64,000 nt of DNA from GCA-1730015 sp964583825 (GCA_964583825.1 CAZOXM010000002.1:1-64000); one strand, 5' to 3'; counted from the first letter of the stretch, positions 17,741 through 27,577 are shown. A program made the numbers and translations. The notes: a model not told the origin generated them from the letters alone.

Positions 17741-20542
17741 ATGCTGGGGAAATTGCCAAAACTGCAGTGGGGCAGGCAGAAAGGACAGTCCAGGGAATTA
17801 CCCGCGCAGGTGCCGGCGAGTAAAGAAGGGGATTCGAACGCAGTCGATCAGAGCGAGATCCTGCTGAACGATCCCGCTGAGAAAAAGCGACTGCAGGCAT
17901 GCAACCACGTACGTGATACCGCCACCCTGCTCCGCGTGAGTCGTGAGGACAAAAGTGACCGGGTGAAAATCGCGGCGGCCCGCCAATATGCACGCAGCCT
18001 CGATGCCAGTGCTGAAACCAGGTCGCTGCTAAAGGGCTACGCCAACACACCGGCAGACCGCCGACTGGCGTTATTCATCGCCGCACAACATGCCGACCCT
18101 CAGATTCGTGCATACGGACTCAGTCTGTTCGACCAGGACCGGGATTTCACCGAAATCGCAATAGAAACCCGCTTTCACGACACCCGTGATCAGGTCACCG
18201 AAAAAATTGGCTCTTTGACGCTGATCGATGACGTCTACAGACAGATAAAAACCAAAGACAAAGTGGTCGCGCGCAAACTTAAAGAGCGCCTGCAGGCACA
18301 TCAGTCGCATACTGCACAACTGGCAGAACAACACGCAGAGATCGACAAAATAATTGAACAAATGGACAAACTGGCTCATGGTGCCTGGGCCCCGAACTTC
18401 AGCAATCGATACGATCTTTTCCTCAATCGCTGGCAGGCGCTGGACTTTGAGATCAGCAGCGAGGAGCAGCAGCGATTCGAATCACTTCGTCAGGTTGCCG
18501 CTGAAAAGGTTGACCAAAATCGCGAGGCGCAGGCACAGCAGGAAAGCCTGCAAGCCGATATCACCCGCCTCGATGAATTGGTGGGTACATTAAGTAAAAC
18601 AGAGTTATCAGCACTGAAAGCGTTGCTTCCGGGTGTCGCAACCGAGACTCACGCCATCCGTACAAAATGGACCACTGATGCGTCACGGCCATCGGACGAT
18701 GCGCAGTTGATGCAAGCCTTAACTGGCGCGCTGAAACGTGCGGATGCCGCTTACTCTCAGGCCGCATCAGCCAGCCAGTCACATGCACAGGTGCAGGAGG
18801 CGAACACCGCTGACATCGATCAGCTTAAATCCCACAAGGCGGCATTAAGAAAGGCAATCGAGTTGCAAGGTAAAGGTAAAACCGAAGCCAGCTACACCGA
18901 CGAGTTACCTGCACTACTGCAATCAGTGGAACAGAAAATAAAAGCATTGAACGAAGCCCATGCCGAATTGAAAACAGGCATACAAAAACAATTCGGGTCA
19001 TTGAACAGCGCGATCAACGCCAGCAAATGGGGCCCGGCCAAATCGATCTACGAGCGGCTGGAGAAAAAAATTGCGAGATTGCCGGCAGCTGATCGCAACC
19101 CGCTGCATGAGCGGCTTGGCGGGTTTGAAAAACGGCTGACTGAACTCGGGGACTGGAAGCAATTTGCAGTCGAACCGAAGCTTGAAACGCTGTGCGAGGA
19201 AATGGAACAACTGCCGTCACGTCAGTTACCCCCGCGCGATCAGGCTGACCGCATCAAGGAACTTCAAAATCAGTGGAAGGCAATGGGAGCCAGCCCGAGC
19301 CAGGAAACCTACTGGCCGCGCTTTAAAGCCGCAGCGGATATCGCCTATGCACCGTGCGCCGAGTACTTTGCAAAACGCCGGGAAGACAAAGCACAAAAGC
19401 TTGAGCAACGCGAAGCCATACTATCGATGCTTAAAGACTATACCGAGCAGGTTAACTGGGATAATCCCGACTGGCGCCTGGTAGAAAAGACTATTCGAAC
19501 CGCTAAAAACGAGTGGCGCAAACTTCGCGTGCACGATCGCAAGGCCGTGGCGACACAGGAAGACGCTTTCACCGAAGTCCTGGCAACACTGAATAGCAAG
19601 CTCGAACCCGCTTACGAGCAGGGAGCAGCGGAAAAGGAAGCGCTGATCGAACGAGTCAAAACACTGGGTGAAGGTGAAGTTAATCAGCATTGCATCAATC
19701 AGGTAAAACGACTGCAGTCACAGTGGCGACGGACCGGCATTGTTCGGCGTGCAGATGATCAGCGACTCTGGAAGGCGTTCAATCAGGCATGCAGCGACGT
19801 TTATGATGTGCATCGCGGAAAACAGAAAGAGCAGTATGACGCTAGCATGGAGCACGTAAAGCGCGCCCGCGCCATCATTAAAACACTGCGGGAATACGAT
19901 AGCGACAACAAACCGCTCGACGAAAAAAAACTGCAGGCCCTGCAGGATGAGTTTGAAGGCCTGCCCGAGTTTCCGGAACGGGACCAGAAATTTTTATTCC
20001 GCGATTTTAATCGTGCGCTGGCAGGCCTTGATAAGCAGCGCGAGCTCCACACCGAATCCGCTCACAAGGCGCAGCTTGCAAGACTGCGAAGCAATGCATC
20101 GCTGTGCGATCAGCTGGAGTCACTGCTGGGGCAGCCACCAGCCGCCGTCACTACCCGCATAGAACAGCTGCTGGGGAAATGGGACGACAGCGCCGGGGGC
20201 GATCGGCTGGAGTGGAAAAAAGCGATCAACTTGCGTCGTGACTCAGTGGTGGCGCATTTGCAATCAGGGACTCTGCCGGATCTGGATGCAAACACGCGGG
20301 CCCGTCGACTGCTGTGCATCGATCTCGAAATACTGCTCGACCGGGAAACCCCGGAAGAAGATAAGGGCCTGAGAATGCAGCACCAACTCGATCAGCTGCA
20401 GCAGGGGCTGTCATCCGCGCAGACTTCATCGCGGGAACAGCAGACCCAGGCACTCGAGATGAAATGGCTGACCGCCTTTCCCGCACACGAAGAGGAGCGC
20501 GAAAAGCTAAACACCCGTTTTGCAACCGCGCTTGCCCGATGA
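17741..20542 (+). CDS. DUF349 domain coiled-coil protein
   Basis: A 933-residue soluble, highly charged, largely helical protein. Residues ~50-150 look like HEAT-type helical repeats (KIAAARQYARSLD; DRRLALFIAAQHADPQIRAYGL). The remainder contains several copies of the DUF349 pattern, in which a conserved Trp ends a helix (ELQNQWKAMGASPSQETYWPRFKAAAD; RTAKNEWRKLRVHDRK; RLQSQWRRTGIVRRADDQRLWKAFNQACSDVYD). Proteins of this kind are widespread in gammaproteobacteria and have no settled function. CGGAG precedes the ATG. The stop overlaps the start of the HAD gene (ATGA), so the two are co-translated. Confidence 0.88.
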   Translation: MLGKLPKLQWGRQKGQSRELPAQVPASKEGDSNAVDQSEILLNDPAEKKRLQACNHVRDTATLLRVSREDKSDRVKIAAARQYARSLDASAETRSLLKGYANTPADRRLALFIAAQHADPQIRAYGLSLFDQDRDFTEIAIETRFHDTRDQVTEKIGSLTLIDDVYRQIKTKDKVVARKLKERLQAHQSHTAQLAEQHAEIDKIIEQMDKLAHGAWAPNFSNRYDLFLNRWQALDFEISSEEQQRFESLRQVAAEKVDQNREAQAQQESLQADITRLDELVGTLSKTELSALKALLPGVATETHAIRTKWTTDASRPSDDAQLMQALTGALKRADAAYSQAASASQSHAQVQEANTADIDQLKSHKAALRKAIELQGKGKTEASYTDELPALLQSVEQKIKALNEAHAELKTGIQKQFGSLNSAINASKWGPAKSIYERLEKKIARLPAADRNPLHERLGGFEKRLTELGDWKQFAVEPKLETLCEEMEQLPSRQLPPRDQADRIKELQNQWKAMGASPSQETYWPRFKAAADIAYAPCAEYFAKRREDKAQKLEQREAILSMLKDYTEQVNWDNPDWRLVEKTIRTAKNEWRKLRVHDRKAVATQEDAFTEVLATLNSKLEPAYEQGAAEKEALIERVKTLGEGEVNQHCINQVKRLQSQWRRTGIVRRADDQRLWKAFNQACSDVYDVHRGKQKEQYDASMEHVKRARAIIKTLREYDSDNKPLDEKKLQALQDEFEGLPEFPERDQKFLFRDFNRALAGLDKQRELHTESAHKAQLARLRSNASLCDQLESLLGQPPAAVTTRIEQLLGKWDDSAGGDRLEWKKAINLRRDSVVAHLQSGTLPDLDANTRARRLLCIDLEILLDRETPEEDKGLRMQHQLDQLQQGLSSAQTSSREQQTQALEMKWLTAFPAHEEEREKLNTRFATALAR

Positions 20543-21258
20543 ACTCCGGCGACCGGAACGACAGTGCACCCGCAGCGAAGGCTGGTATACCGTTGCCGGA
20601 TGCGGCAATCTTCGATATGGACGGATTACTGATCGACTCGGAATCCCTCTCGCTGCGCGCCTTTGAGCATGCGGTCAAAGCACACGAGTTGGAAGAGTCA
20701 ACGGATCTGTTTTTCTCGCTGGTCGGCACCAACGAAGCACATCACGCTAAAACCCTGCAGCGGACCCTCTCTCATCAGGTGGACCCGGTCGCGTTCCGCC
20801 GCACCTGGGTTGATCACTATCACACGCTGACGCATCAGCGGGCGATCCCGCTACTTGAAGGCGTCCCCGAGATCCTGCAGTGGCTGCTGAACAATAATGT
20901 CAAAACTGCCGTCGCAACCTCATCGGGGTCATCTGCCGCAGAAAAAAAGCTGCGGGACACCGGCATCCGGGACTTTTTTCAGTCTGTGGTATGCGGAGAT
21001 CAGGTCAGCCAAAGCAAGCCGCACCCCGAAATCTATCTAAAGGCCGGTGCATCAATTGGCGCGGACATGTCCCGCTCTGTTGGCCTGGAGGACTCTCTCA
21101 ACGGCGTAAAAGCAGCGGCCGCTGCCGGATTGAAGGTATTTCATGTACCCAACATTGTGCCCCTCGCCCCCACACCCGTGGCAACCGGTGTGCAGGTATG
21201 TGGCTCCATGCACGAGGTGCTGGCGATTTTGCAACAGGCGCATGCCACCGGCCGCTAG
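20539..21258 (+). CDS. HAD-superfamily sugar phosphatase / phosphoglucomutase-like
   Basis: A 239-residue HAD hydrolase of the beta-phosphoglucomutase/YniC type. The start at 20539 overlaps the DUF349 stop (ATGA). Motif I is FDMDGLLIDSE with the nucleophile Asp, the helical cap follows, motif II is ATSSGS, the lysine is in SKPHPEIYL, and motif IV is VGLEDSLNGVKAA. It should dephosphorylate or isomerise a sugar phosphate; the substrate is unknown, although a polyol uptake operon starts 680 bp downstream. The stop codon TAG is the first triplet of a truncated family B inverted-repeat element, so the native C-terminus may have been changed by that insertion. Confidence 0.9.
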   Translation: MNSGDRNDSAPAAKAGIPLPDAAIFDMDGLLIDSESLSLRAFEHAVKAHELEESTDLFFSLVGTNEAHHAKTLQRTLSHQVDPVAFRRTWVDHYHTLTHQRAIPLLEGVPEILQWLLNNNVKTAVATSSGSSAAEKKLRDTGIRDFFQSVVCGDQVSQSKPHPEIYLKAGASIGADMSRSVGLEDSLNGVKAAAAAGLKVFHVPNIVPLAPTPVATGVQVCGSMHEVLAILQQAHATGR

Positions 21259-21370
21259 TGGGCCGCTTGATAAATAAAGCAACACGGATCGAAGCTACAG
21301 CCGCCATTGCCGCGTTTGCCATATTTGAACAACCCGGGCTCGACGGATGTTGTTCATACGCGACGAAAAT
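21256..21370. repeat. Family B MITE-like element, truncated copy
   Basis: Starting with TAGTGGGCCGCTTGATAAAT, this stretch matches the reverse complement of the right end of the complete element at 38396-38573, with shared blocks ACACGGATCGAAGCTACAGC, CGCCATTGC, GCCATATTTG and GGGCTCGACG. Similarity fades near 21370 and the second terminal repeat is missing, so the copy is decayed or truncated. Its first three bases are the stop codon of the HAD gene. Confidence 0.7.
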
Positions 21371-21936
21371 AAAGGCGTATTCAGGCACAACCGGACACGC
21401 TCTCGCTACGCTGACTTCTGCCGCGCAGACTCCTGGAGCACGCGATCAGGCAGCCGCGCTCCTCTATTCCACTGTTGCGACGCGGGTTCAACCGGCACGC
21501 TTACGTGTACAAATCTATCACGGCGCATTTTTGGAGCGATTTGTTGGAAACTAAAGGTGACAGGACCCATGTTTCGACAATTTTTGTTGTAACAACCCGT
21601 TGTCGCTGTAACAAAATTGACACAGTAACAATCAGACATTCGTCCTGAGCACTGTGCTAACACTGTAAATTCCTAAGAATTATTGCAGACCTCGAGCACT
21701 CGTCTATATCCATTCCAGTGCCATGCGCACTCTGCTGACTGCACATGGCAATGCCGTGAAAGTACCCACCATTTTTGAAAATCGGGCACTAGTGATGCAA
21801 ATCCTGAGAAAGAAACATCGACGTGAATGATAAAATTGTATGCTTTTTTGTTATTATCGTATTTGCGTCAGCCGCGATATTCTAATGAAATTGCGCGTGC
21901 AATGACTACTCGATCATTGGACCTCTGGGAGAAAAT
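21371..21936 (+). promoter_or_regulatory. Upstream regulatory region of the polyol transport operon
   Basis: About 565 bp without a convincing gene, becoming AT-rich after 21590. It should contain the promoter and AraC-type operator of the downstream operon. A TTGACA occurs near 21616, but no well-spaced -10 could be assigned. GGGAG just before ATG 21937 is the ribosome site of the binding-protein gene. The operator itself was not identified. Confidence 0.4.
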
Positions 21937-23220
21937 ATGAACTTATTACGTAAAACCGCCCTCACCATGGCACTCGGCGTCGCAACCGCGACGACGGCAT
22001 CTGCGACAGAACTGACCATCGCGATCGTGAATAACGGTCACATGATCAACATGCAGAAAGTGGCTGAGGCATACACCGAAGAAACCGGTGTCAAACTCAA
22101 CTGGGTATCGCTGGAAGAAGGTGTACTGCGCGAGCAGGTCACATCAGACACTGCCACCGGTGGTGGTGAGTACGACGTGATCAACATCGGTATGCAGGAA
22201 GCGCCTATCTGGGGTGCTGCCGGCTGGATTGAGCCACTTGAATTCAGCGCCGACTACGACATCGACGACATGCTGCCCGCCATTCGCAACGGCCTGTCAC
22301 ACGACGGCACGCTGTACGCGGCACCTTTCTACGGTGAGTCTTCCATGGTGATGTATCGTAAAGACCTGACTGACGCTGCCGGCGTTGAGATCAAGGACAA
22401 CGATTCATGGGACAACATCAAAGCCGCCGCTGCCGCTATTCACGATCCAGACAACGGCGTTTACGGCGCTTGCTTGCGTGGAAAGCCTGGCTGGGGTGAC
22501 AACATGGCGTTCATCACTACCGTTGTGAATTCTTTCGGTGGTGCATGGTTCGACAAAGACATGAAACCTACTCTCGATTCAGACGAGTGGAAAAACGCAA
22601 TCAACTTCTACGTTGACCTGCTTGGCAACTACGGCCCTCCGGGTTCTGAAGGTAATTCCTTCAACGAAATCCTGGCACTCTACAACGAAGGTAAATGCGG
22701 CATGTGGATTGACGCCACTATCGCAGCATCTTTCCTTGAGGTAGACGGTGTTGCTTACGCTCAGTCGCCAAATGCTGGCAACGCTGTTGGTGCCAACTGG
22801 TTGTGGGCATGGGCAATGGCTGTTCCTGCAGGATCACCTAACGCTGAAGAGTCCAAGAAGTTCATCGAATGGGCAACCTCCAAGGACTACATCAAAGCCG
22901 TTGCTGATCATCCCGAGTTCGGTTGGGGCAAAGTACCTACCGGTACGCGCGCTTCTACTTACGCATACCCTGAGTTCCAGGAAGTTGCCGGATTCGCCTC
23001 TGCTGAAATGGCTGCCATTGAATCTGCCGCACCTGAAGCCACTGACCTGAAACCATACGTGGGCGTTCAGTTCGCTGCCATTCCGGAATTCCCGGAAGTT
23101 GGTATTGCGGTTGCTCAGGAAATGGCCGCAGCACTGTCTGGTGCCAAGTCGGTTGACGATGCGCTCGCAGCTTCACAAGAAGCAGCTGACGCCATTATGC
23201 GAGAAGCAGGTTACTACTAA
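21937..23220 (+). CDS. Polyol (sorbitol/mannitol-type) ABC transporter substrate-binding protein
   Basis: A 427-residue periplasmic binding protein of the extracellular family 1 class. The signal peptide MNLLRKTALTMALGVATATT ends near ASA/TELTIAIV. The mature part is typical of SmoE/MtlE-like proteins (MQEAPIWGAAGWIEPLE; GESSMVMYRKDL; KCGMWIDATIAASF; GANWLWAWAMAVPA). It would capture a hexitol in the periplasm and deliver it to the permeases encoded downstream. Codon choice looks more uniform than in neighbours, as expected for an abundant binding protein. The gene is followed by a terminator-like hairpin, which would keep its mRNA more abundant than that of the permeases. The sugar specificity is inferred from the mannitol-dehydrogenase-family gene of the operon. 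Confidence 0.92.
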   Translation: MNLLRKTALTMALGVATATTASATELTIAIVNNGHMINMQKVAEAYTEETGVKLNWVSLEEGVLREQVTSDTATGGGEYDVINIGMQEAPIWGAAGWIEPLEFSADYDIDDMLPAIRNGLSHDGTLYAAPFYGESSMVMYRKDLTDAAGVEIKDNDSWDNIKAAAAAIHDPDNGVYGACLRGKPGWGDNMAFITTVVNSFGGAWFDKDMKPTLDSDEWKNAINFYVDLLGNYGPPGSEGNSFNEILALYNEGKCGMWIDATIAASFLEVDGVAYAQSPNAGNAVGANWLWAWAMAVPAGSPNAEESKKFIEWATSKDYIKAVADHPEFGWGKVPTGTRASTYAYPEFQEVAGFASAEMAAIESAAPEATDLKPYVGVQFAAIPEFPEVGIAVAQEMAAALSGAKSVDDALAASQEAADAIMREAGYY

Positions 23221-23239
23221 GTTAGCCTTTAACTTGCAG

Positions 23240-23276
23240 GGCTCGGCGGATTACCGCCGGGCCTTTTTTATTTTTA
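23240..23276 (+). terminator. Rho-independent terminator/attenuator inside the polyol operon
   Basis: GGCTCGGCGG-ATTA-CCGCCGGGCC forms a 10-bp stem (one G-T pair) with a 4-base loop at 23240-23263, followed by TTTTTTATTTTTATTT. It lies 20 bp after the binding-protein stop and ~110 bp before the first permease. It probably acts as a partial terminator and 3' stabiliser that sets binding-protein excess. Confidence 0.88.
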
Positions 23277-23386
23277 TTTGAACGTCCACGGTGCAGATTA
23301 AGGTTGTGAATCAGCTTAAGCCAACCCACCATCGCTACCTGTCTTTAAACCAGCTGTTGCTGCAGACACTACAGGTTTGAAGATCT

Positions 23387-24328
23387 ATGTCAAAACGCAC
23401 CCTGCCCCGCCTGTTACAGGCTCCCGCCGTTATTCTGCTGCTGCTGTGGATGTTAATCCCACTCGGCATGACGCTGTATTTCTCTTTCATCCGTTATGTG
23501 TTGAACAGTCTGCGTCGACCGGAATGGACGACGCCAAGCATTAGCAACTGGCGTGGGTTCGGCAACTACGAATACGTCCTTTTCCACGCTAAAGATTTCT
23601 GGTTCGCCGTACAAAACAGCCTGTTTATTGTCGTCAGCATCCTGTTCTTTACGGTCATCCTCGGGCTGGCACTGGCAACGCTGGTCAACCGAACGTTCCC
23701 CGGACGGGGCATCGTCCGCGTACTGCTGATCTCTCCATTTTTCGTGATGCCGGCGGTGAACGCGGTTCTCTGGATCAATATGATTCTCGATCCCGTGCTG
23801 GGGCTCAACGGACTCGCCGTTGAGGGCATCAATAACATAGTCGCCGGTCTGCGAGACTTCCCGATACTTGGCGCCTTCTTTTCTTTATGGCCCGAATTCA
23901 CGCCAATGTCATTCCGTGCCACGCAAACGTCCGCTTACGCTGTCATCATCATGGTGACGTGGCAGTGGACACCATTTGCCGTACTGATTTTTATGACATC
24001 GCTGCAGTCTGAGGACGAGCAACAAAGAGAAGCAGCTATCCTTGACGGCGCCAATGCCTGGTCACGGTTTCGAAATCTGACACTGCCGCACCTCGCGCGC
24101 CCGATTGCGATTGTTATTATGATTCAGTCCATTTTTCATCTTTCCCTATACGCGGAAATTGAAATAGTCAGTCGCGGCAACGGCAACAAAAACCTTCCCT
24201 ACCTGATTGGCGAATTCACCTCGAACAATATCGGTGCGGCCAGCGCCACCGGTATTTTCGCAGTGATCCTCGCTAACATCGTCGCCATCTTTCTGTTAAG
24301 GATGGTCGGCAAGAGTTTGATGGATTAA
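23387..24328 (+). CDS. Polyol ABC transporter permease 1 (SmoF/MtlF-like)
   Basis: A 313-residue inner-membrane protein with about six helices (for example LLLLWMLIPLGMTLYFSFI and SLFIVVSILFFTVILGLALAT). The cytoplasmic EAA loop that docks the ATPase is recognisable as REAAILDGANAWSRFRNLTLP. It is the MalF-class partner of the permease 12 bp downstream. Specificity for sorbitol or mannitol is inferred from the operon. Confidence 0.92.
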   Translation: MSKRTLPRLLQAPAVILLLLWMLIPLGMTLYFSFIRYVLNSLRRPEWTTPSISNWRGFGNYEYVLFHAKDFWFAVQNSLFIVVSILFFTVILGLALATLVNRTFPGRGIVRVLLISPFFVMPAVNAVLWINMILDPVLGLNGLAVEGINNIVAGLRDFPILGAFFSLWPEFTPMSFRATQTSAYAVIIMVTWQWTPFAVLIFMTSLQSEDEQQREAAILDGANAWSRFRNLTLPHLARPIAIVIMIQSIFHLSLYAEIEIVSRGNGNKNLPYLIGEFTSNNIGAASATGIFAVILANIVAIFLLRMVGKSLMD

Positions 24329-24340
24329 GGCGGAACACTT

Positions 24341-25177
24341 ATGGCTGCAGTCGCTCAAACATCAAGATTCGGCAACATATTCTGGCCACTACTGGCCTGG
24401 ATTGTCGCACTGATCTTTTTCTTTCCAATCTTCTGGATGGTGTTCACCAGCTTTAAAACAGATGCCGATGCGGTGAAGCCGGAGCATCTGTTTGTTTTCA
24501 AGCCCACGCTTGATAACTACCTCAACATGACAGAGAACTACGACTACTGGCGATTTGCGATTAACTCCGCCATAACCGCAACCTTCGCAACACTGTTTGC
24601 CCTGGTTGTCGGTGTACCGGCCGCCTATGCAATGGCGTTTAACCCTACCAGACGCACCAAAGATGTACTGGTGTGGATGCTTTCAACAAAAATGTTGCCG
24701 GCCGCAGCCGTGCTTTACCCGATGACGTTCCTGACCAAGAACTTTCTGAATCTGTTTGACACGCACTTTCTGATTATCGTAGTGCTCTGCCTGATTAATC
24801 TTCCTATCGTGATCTGGATGCTGTTTACCTACTTCAAGGAAATCCCAAAGGAAATCATTGAAGCCGGAAAAATGGATGGCGTCAGCACGTGGGGCGAGAT
24901 AAAAGACATCCTCATCCCGCTTGCATGGGGCGGTGTCGCGTCAACAGCGCTGCTGTGCTTTATCTTCTGCTGGAACGAAGCTTACTGGACAGTACGGCTT
25001 ACCACCACTGAAGCGGCAACGCTATCCAAACTGATCGAAGGGAACCGCGCACCGGAAGGACTCTTCTTCGGGCGTTTGTCTGCAGTCTCTACCGCCGCTG
25101 TTGGTCCAATTGTCGTACTCGGCTGGTTCTGTCAGAAGCAATTGGTAAGGGGCCTTACCTTCGGAGCGGTCAAGTGA
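24341..25177 (+). CDS. Polyol ABC transporter permease 2 (SmoG/MtlG-like)
   Basis: A 278-residue MalG-class permease with six predicted helices and the EAA loop EIIEAGKMDGVSTWGEIKDILIP. Segments such as FFPIFWMVFTSFKTDADAV and LVVGVPAAYAMAFN are typical of the family. It begins 12 bp after permease 1. The ATPase gene is separated from it by the AraC and dehydrogenase genes. Confidence 0.93.
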   Translation: MAAVAQTSRFGNIFWPLLAWIVALIFFFPIFWMVFTSFKTDADAVKPEHLFVFKPTLDNYLNMTENYDYWRFAINSAITATFATLFALVVGVPAAYAMAFNPTRRTKDVLVWMLSTKMLPAAAVLYPMTFLTKNFLNLFDTHFLIIVVLCLINLPIVIWMLFTYFKEIPKEIIEAGKMDGVSTWGEIKDILIPLAWGGVASTALLCFIFCWNEAYWTVRLTTTEAATLSKLIEGNRAPEGLFFGRLSAVSTAAVGPIVVLGWFCQKQLVRGLTFGAVK

Positions 25178-25250
25178 ATCACACCGCCAATTCCGACATC
25201 ATCAGTCATCAACCTGCGACGACTGCGCTACCTCTATCGTAAGCTGGTTT

Positions 25251-26144
25251 ATGTCGATTATTGAACTGGAAATTGAAAAAGTCGATCGCAGCAACCGATC
25301 GATTCGTTATCTGGAACACGGATGGCCGACAGACTTGTGCCGCTGGCACGCGCACGAAGAATACGAATTGCACCTGGTCGTTGAAACTCGCGGCAAGGCT
25401 TTTGTCGGCGACTACATCGGGGAGTTTAAACCCGGAGATCTTTTCATGACCGGTCCGAATCTGCCGCACAACTGGATCACCGACCAGGTCTGGTCCAAGC
25501 CGGTAGACATTCGCGACATGCTGATTCAGTTCAGCCACGACAGCGTCGAAAAACTCGCCGAAGGATTCCCCGAGTTTGCACAGGTACTGCAGATGTTGAA
25601 AACAGCGCAGTCAGGCATTTTCTTCGAAGGCTTTAACCCGACATTCGCACGTGGTCATATGGAATCTATCCGCGATAACACCGGTGCCGAGCGCATCCTC
25701 GCGTTCGTCAGGTTTCTGGTGCGGTTAAATGAGCATGCAGAGAAGAAAACCCTGTCGATTACCAAATTGATTCAGCCGGAGGGCGGCAGCAAACACGCCC
25801 GTATCGCTGAAGTAGTTGACTACATCACCAATCACTTCTACGAAGGGGTCTCGGTTGCACAGGCAGCGGAAATGGCCAATATGACGGAAATTACTTTCAG
25901 TCGTAACTTTCAGGCAGTCACCGGCCACAGCTTTGTCGACTTTCTGAACCGAATCCGAATCGGACAGGCCTGCGGAATGCTGTATGCGTCTGATAACCAG
26001 ATCACTTCAATCGCACAGGAAGCCGGATTTAAGAATTTGGCCAACTTCAACCGGCATTTCTTAAAGCTGCGGGGTATGACGCCGTCGCAGTATCGCGAAA
26101 TTGCACGCAAAGACCTGGCACCTAAACAAGAGCCCTCTTCATGA
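25251..26144 (+). CDS. AraC-family transcriptional regulator of polyol operon
   Basis: A 297-residue regulator. The N-terminal ~140 residues are a cupin-type ligand-binding domain (LCRWHAHEEYELHLVVE; FKPGDLFMTGPNLPHNW). The C-terminal ~100 residues hold two helix-turn-helix units (VSVAQAAEMANMTEITFSR; ITSIAQEAGFKNLANFNRHF) ending with the AraC signature MTPSQYRE. Encoded within the transport operon and overlapping the dehydrogenase gene by 4 bp (ATGA), it is most probably the local activator responding to the transported polyol. Confidence 0.92.
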   Translation: MSIIELEIEKVDRSNRSIRYLEHGWPTDLCRWHAHEEYELHLVVETRGKAFVGDYIGEFKPGDLFMTGPNLPHNWITDQVWSKPVDIRDMLIQFSHDSVEKLAEGFPEFAQVLQMLKTAQSGIFFEGFNPTFARGHMESIRDNTGAERILAFVRFLVRLNEHAEKKTLSITKLIQPEGGSKHARIAEVVDYITNHFYEGVSVAQAAEMANMTEITFSRNFQAVTGHSFVDFLNRIRIGQACGMLYASDNQITSIAQEAGFKNLANFNRHFLKLRGMTPSQYREIARKDLAPKQEPSS

Positions 26145-27577
26145 ACGGTGCTGAAAATAACAGCGCGGAGTCAGCTGCTATAACTGCTTCCAGTTACAAC
26201 CGCTCGAAATGTCAGGTCGGCGTAGTCCACCTCGGATTCGGTGCATTTCACCGCGCCCATCAGTCTGTCTACATCGACGACTACATGGACAAGACAGAAG
26301 ACCTGCGATGGGGTATTGCAGCGGTAAATCTTCGCCCCACAGAATCAGCTCAGTTTAACGCTGCTGCACAGGACATCAGCCGTCACGATGGATACTATTT
26401 AAAGACCTATTCACCCAAGGGCAATGTACAGCTACGCCGAGTACGCAGCCACATACAATTTTCAGATTGGAGCATGGCAGCCGACGACTGCGAAGCCCTG
26501 CTCTCGCTACCCTCGGTACAACTGGTCACGATTACAGTGACCGAGAGCGGCTACTACACCGATGCCGCAGGTCGCCTGAACCTGGACGACCCGACAATAA
26601 AATCGGAAGTTGCCGGTGGCGAGCCGCAAAGCGTATACGCTTATCTGCGCGCAGCACTGGCCAGGCGACACGATTCCATCAATGCCCCTCTGACTATCGC
26701 CTGTTGCGACAACATTAGACAGAATGGCAAGATGCTCAGCGGCAACCTGCAGACTTACCTGCAAGCCTGCGGGCAAAAAGAACTCAGCCGATGGGTCGAG
26801 GAAAATGTCGCGTTCCCCTGCTCCATGGTTGACAGGATCACGCCACGCAGTCCGCCGGAACTCAGTACAGAACTGAGCAGTCTTGTAGGCGAGCCAGTGA
26901 CCTCACCGGTGATGGCGGAGGATTTTTGTCAGTGGGTACTACAATCAACCGCGGCGGCAGACATGCCGGATCTCGCCATTGCCGGCGTGACCGTTACTCC
27001 GGATGTAGACCCTTACGAAGAAACCAAAATCCGGGTCCTCAACGGTGGACACACCGCGCTTGCCTACCTGGCCGCACTGGAGCAGGTCGAGACGTTTGAC
27101 GCCGCCATGCGCGTGCCTCACCTGCTCACCCACTTCACGCACTACGAAACCGAAGAAGTACTGCCGGCGCTAACAATTGATCTGCCGTTTTCCAAGGAAG
27201 ACTACCTTCAGGAAATTATCCGCCGCTTCGGCAACAAGGCCATCGGCGATACCGTAGCGCGCATTTGTGCCGATGGCATGGCGAAGTTCCCGATTTTTAT
27301 CCGCCCGACTCTCGAGGGCTGTTTGAAGCAAGGTAAGATGCCCATATACGGAATCCGCAGCATCGCAAGCTGGTACGTATTTGCGCTTCATGTCGATGCC
27401 GGCAAAATCGGCTTTGACTACGACGAGCCCGCCTGGAACGACCTCAAAGCAATGCTGCGATCAGATGCATTTCTCACGAGCCGTCAGCTGTGGGGAGAGT
27501 TACCTGAAACCTACCCCGATTTCGTCGCCACCCTAAAGCGTGAAATTCAAGAAATGGAGTCAAAATGGCCAGTCTAA
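26141..27577 (+). CDS. Mannitol/polyol 2-dehydrogenase family enzyme
   Basis: A 478-residue long-chain polyol dehydrogenase. It shows the N-terminal Rossmann glycine motif VVHLGFGAFHRAHQSVYIDDY, the family signature CSMVDRITP, and the catalytic segment KIRVLNGGHTALAYLA with the active-site lysine, asparagine and histidine. It would oxidise a hexitol (mannitol to fructose, or similar) with NAD. Its start overlaps the AraC stop and its end overlaps the ATPase start by 13 bp, so it is tightly coupled with both. This gene is the main reason to call the transporter a polyol system. Confidence 0.93.
   Translation: MNGAENNSAESAAITASSYNRSKCQVGVVHLGFGAFHRAHQSVYIDDYMDKTEDLRWGIAAVNLRPTESAQFNAAAQDISRHDGYYLKTYSPKGNVQLRRVRSHIQFSDWSMAADDCEALLSLPSVQLVTITVTESGYYTDAAGRLNLDDPTIKSEVAGGEPQSVYAYLRAALARRHDSINAPLTIACCDNIRQNGKMLSGNLQTYLQACGQKELSRWVEENVAFPCSMVDRITPRSPPELSTELSSLVGEPVTSPVMAEDFCQWVLQSTAAADMPDLAIAGVTVTPDVDPYEETKIRVLNGGHTALAYLAALEQVETFDAAMRVPHLLTHFTHYETEEVLPALTIDLPFSKEDYLQEIIRRFGNKAIGDTVARICADGMAKFPIFIRPTLEGCLKQGKMPIYGIRSIASWYVFALHVDAGKIGFDYDEPAWNDLKAMLRSDAFLTSRQLWGELPETYPDFVATLKREIQEMESKWPV

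Noticed and set aside
21256..21600. Frames across the 21.2-21.6 kb gap (including one of 187 codons from 20991)
   Set aside because: They overlap the HAD gene or the repeat element and have no ribosome site or motif.
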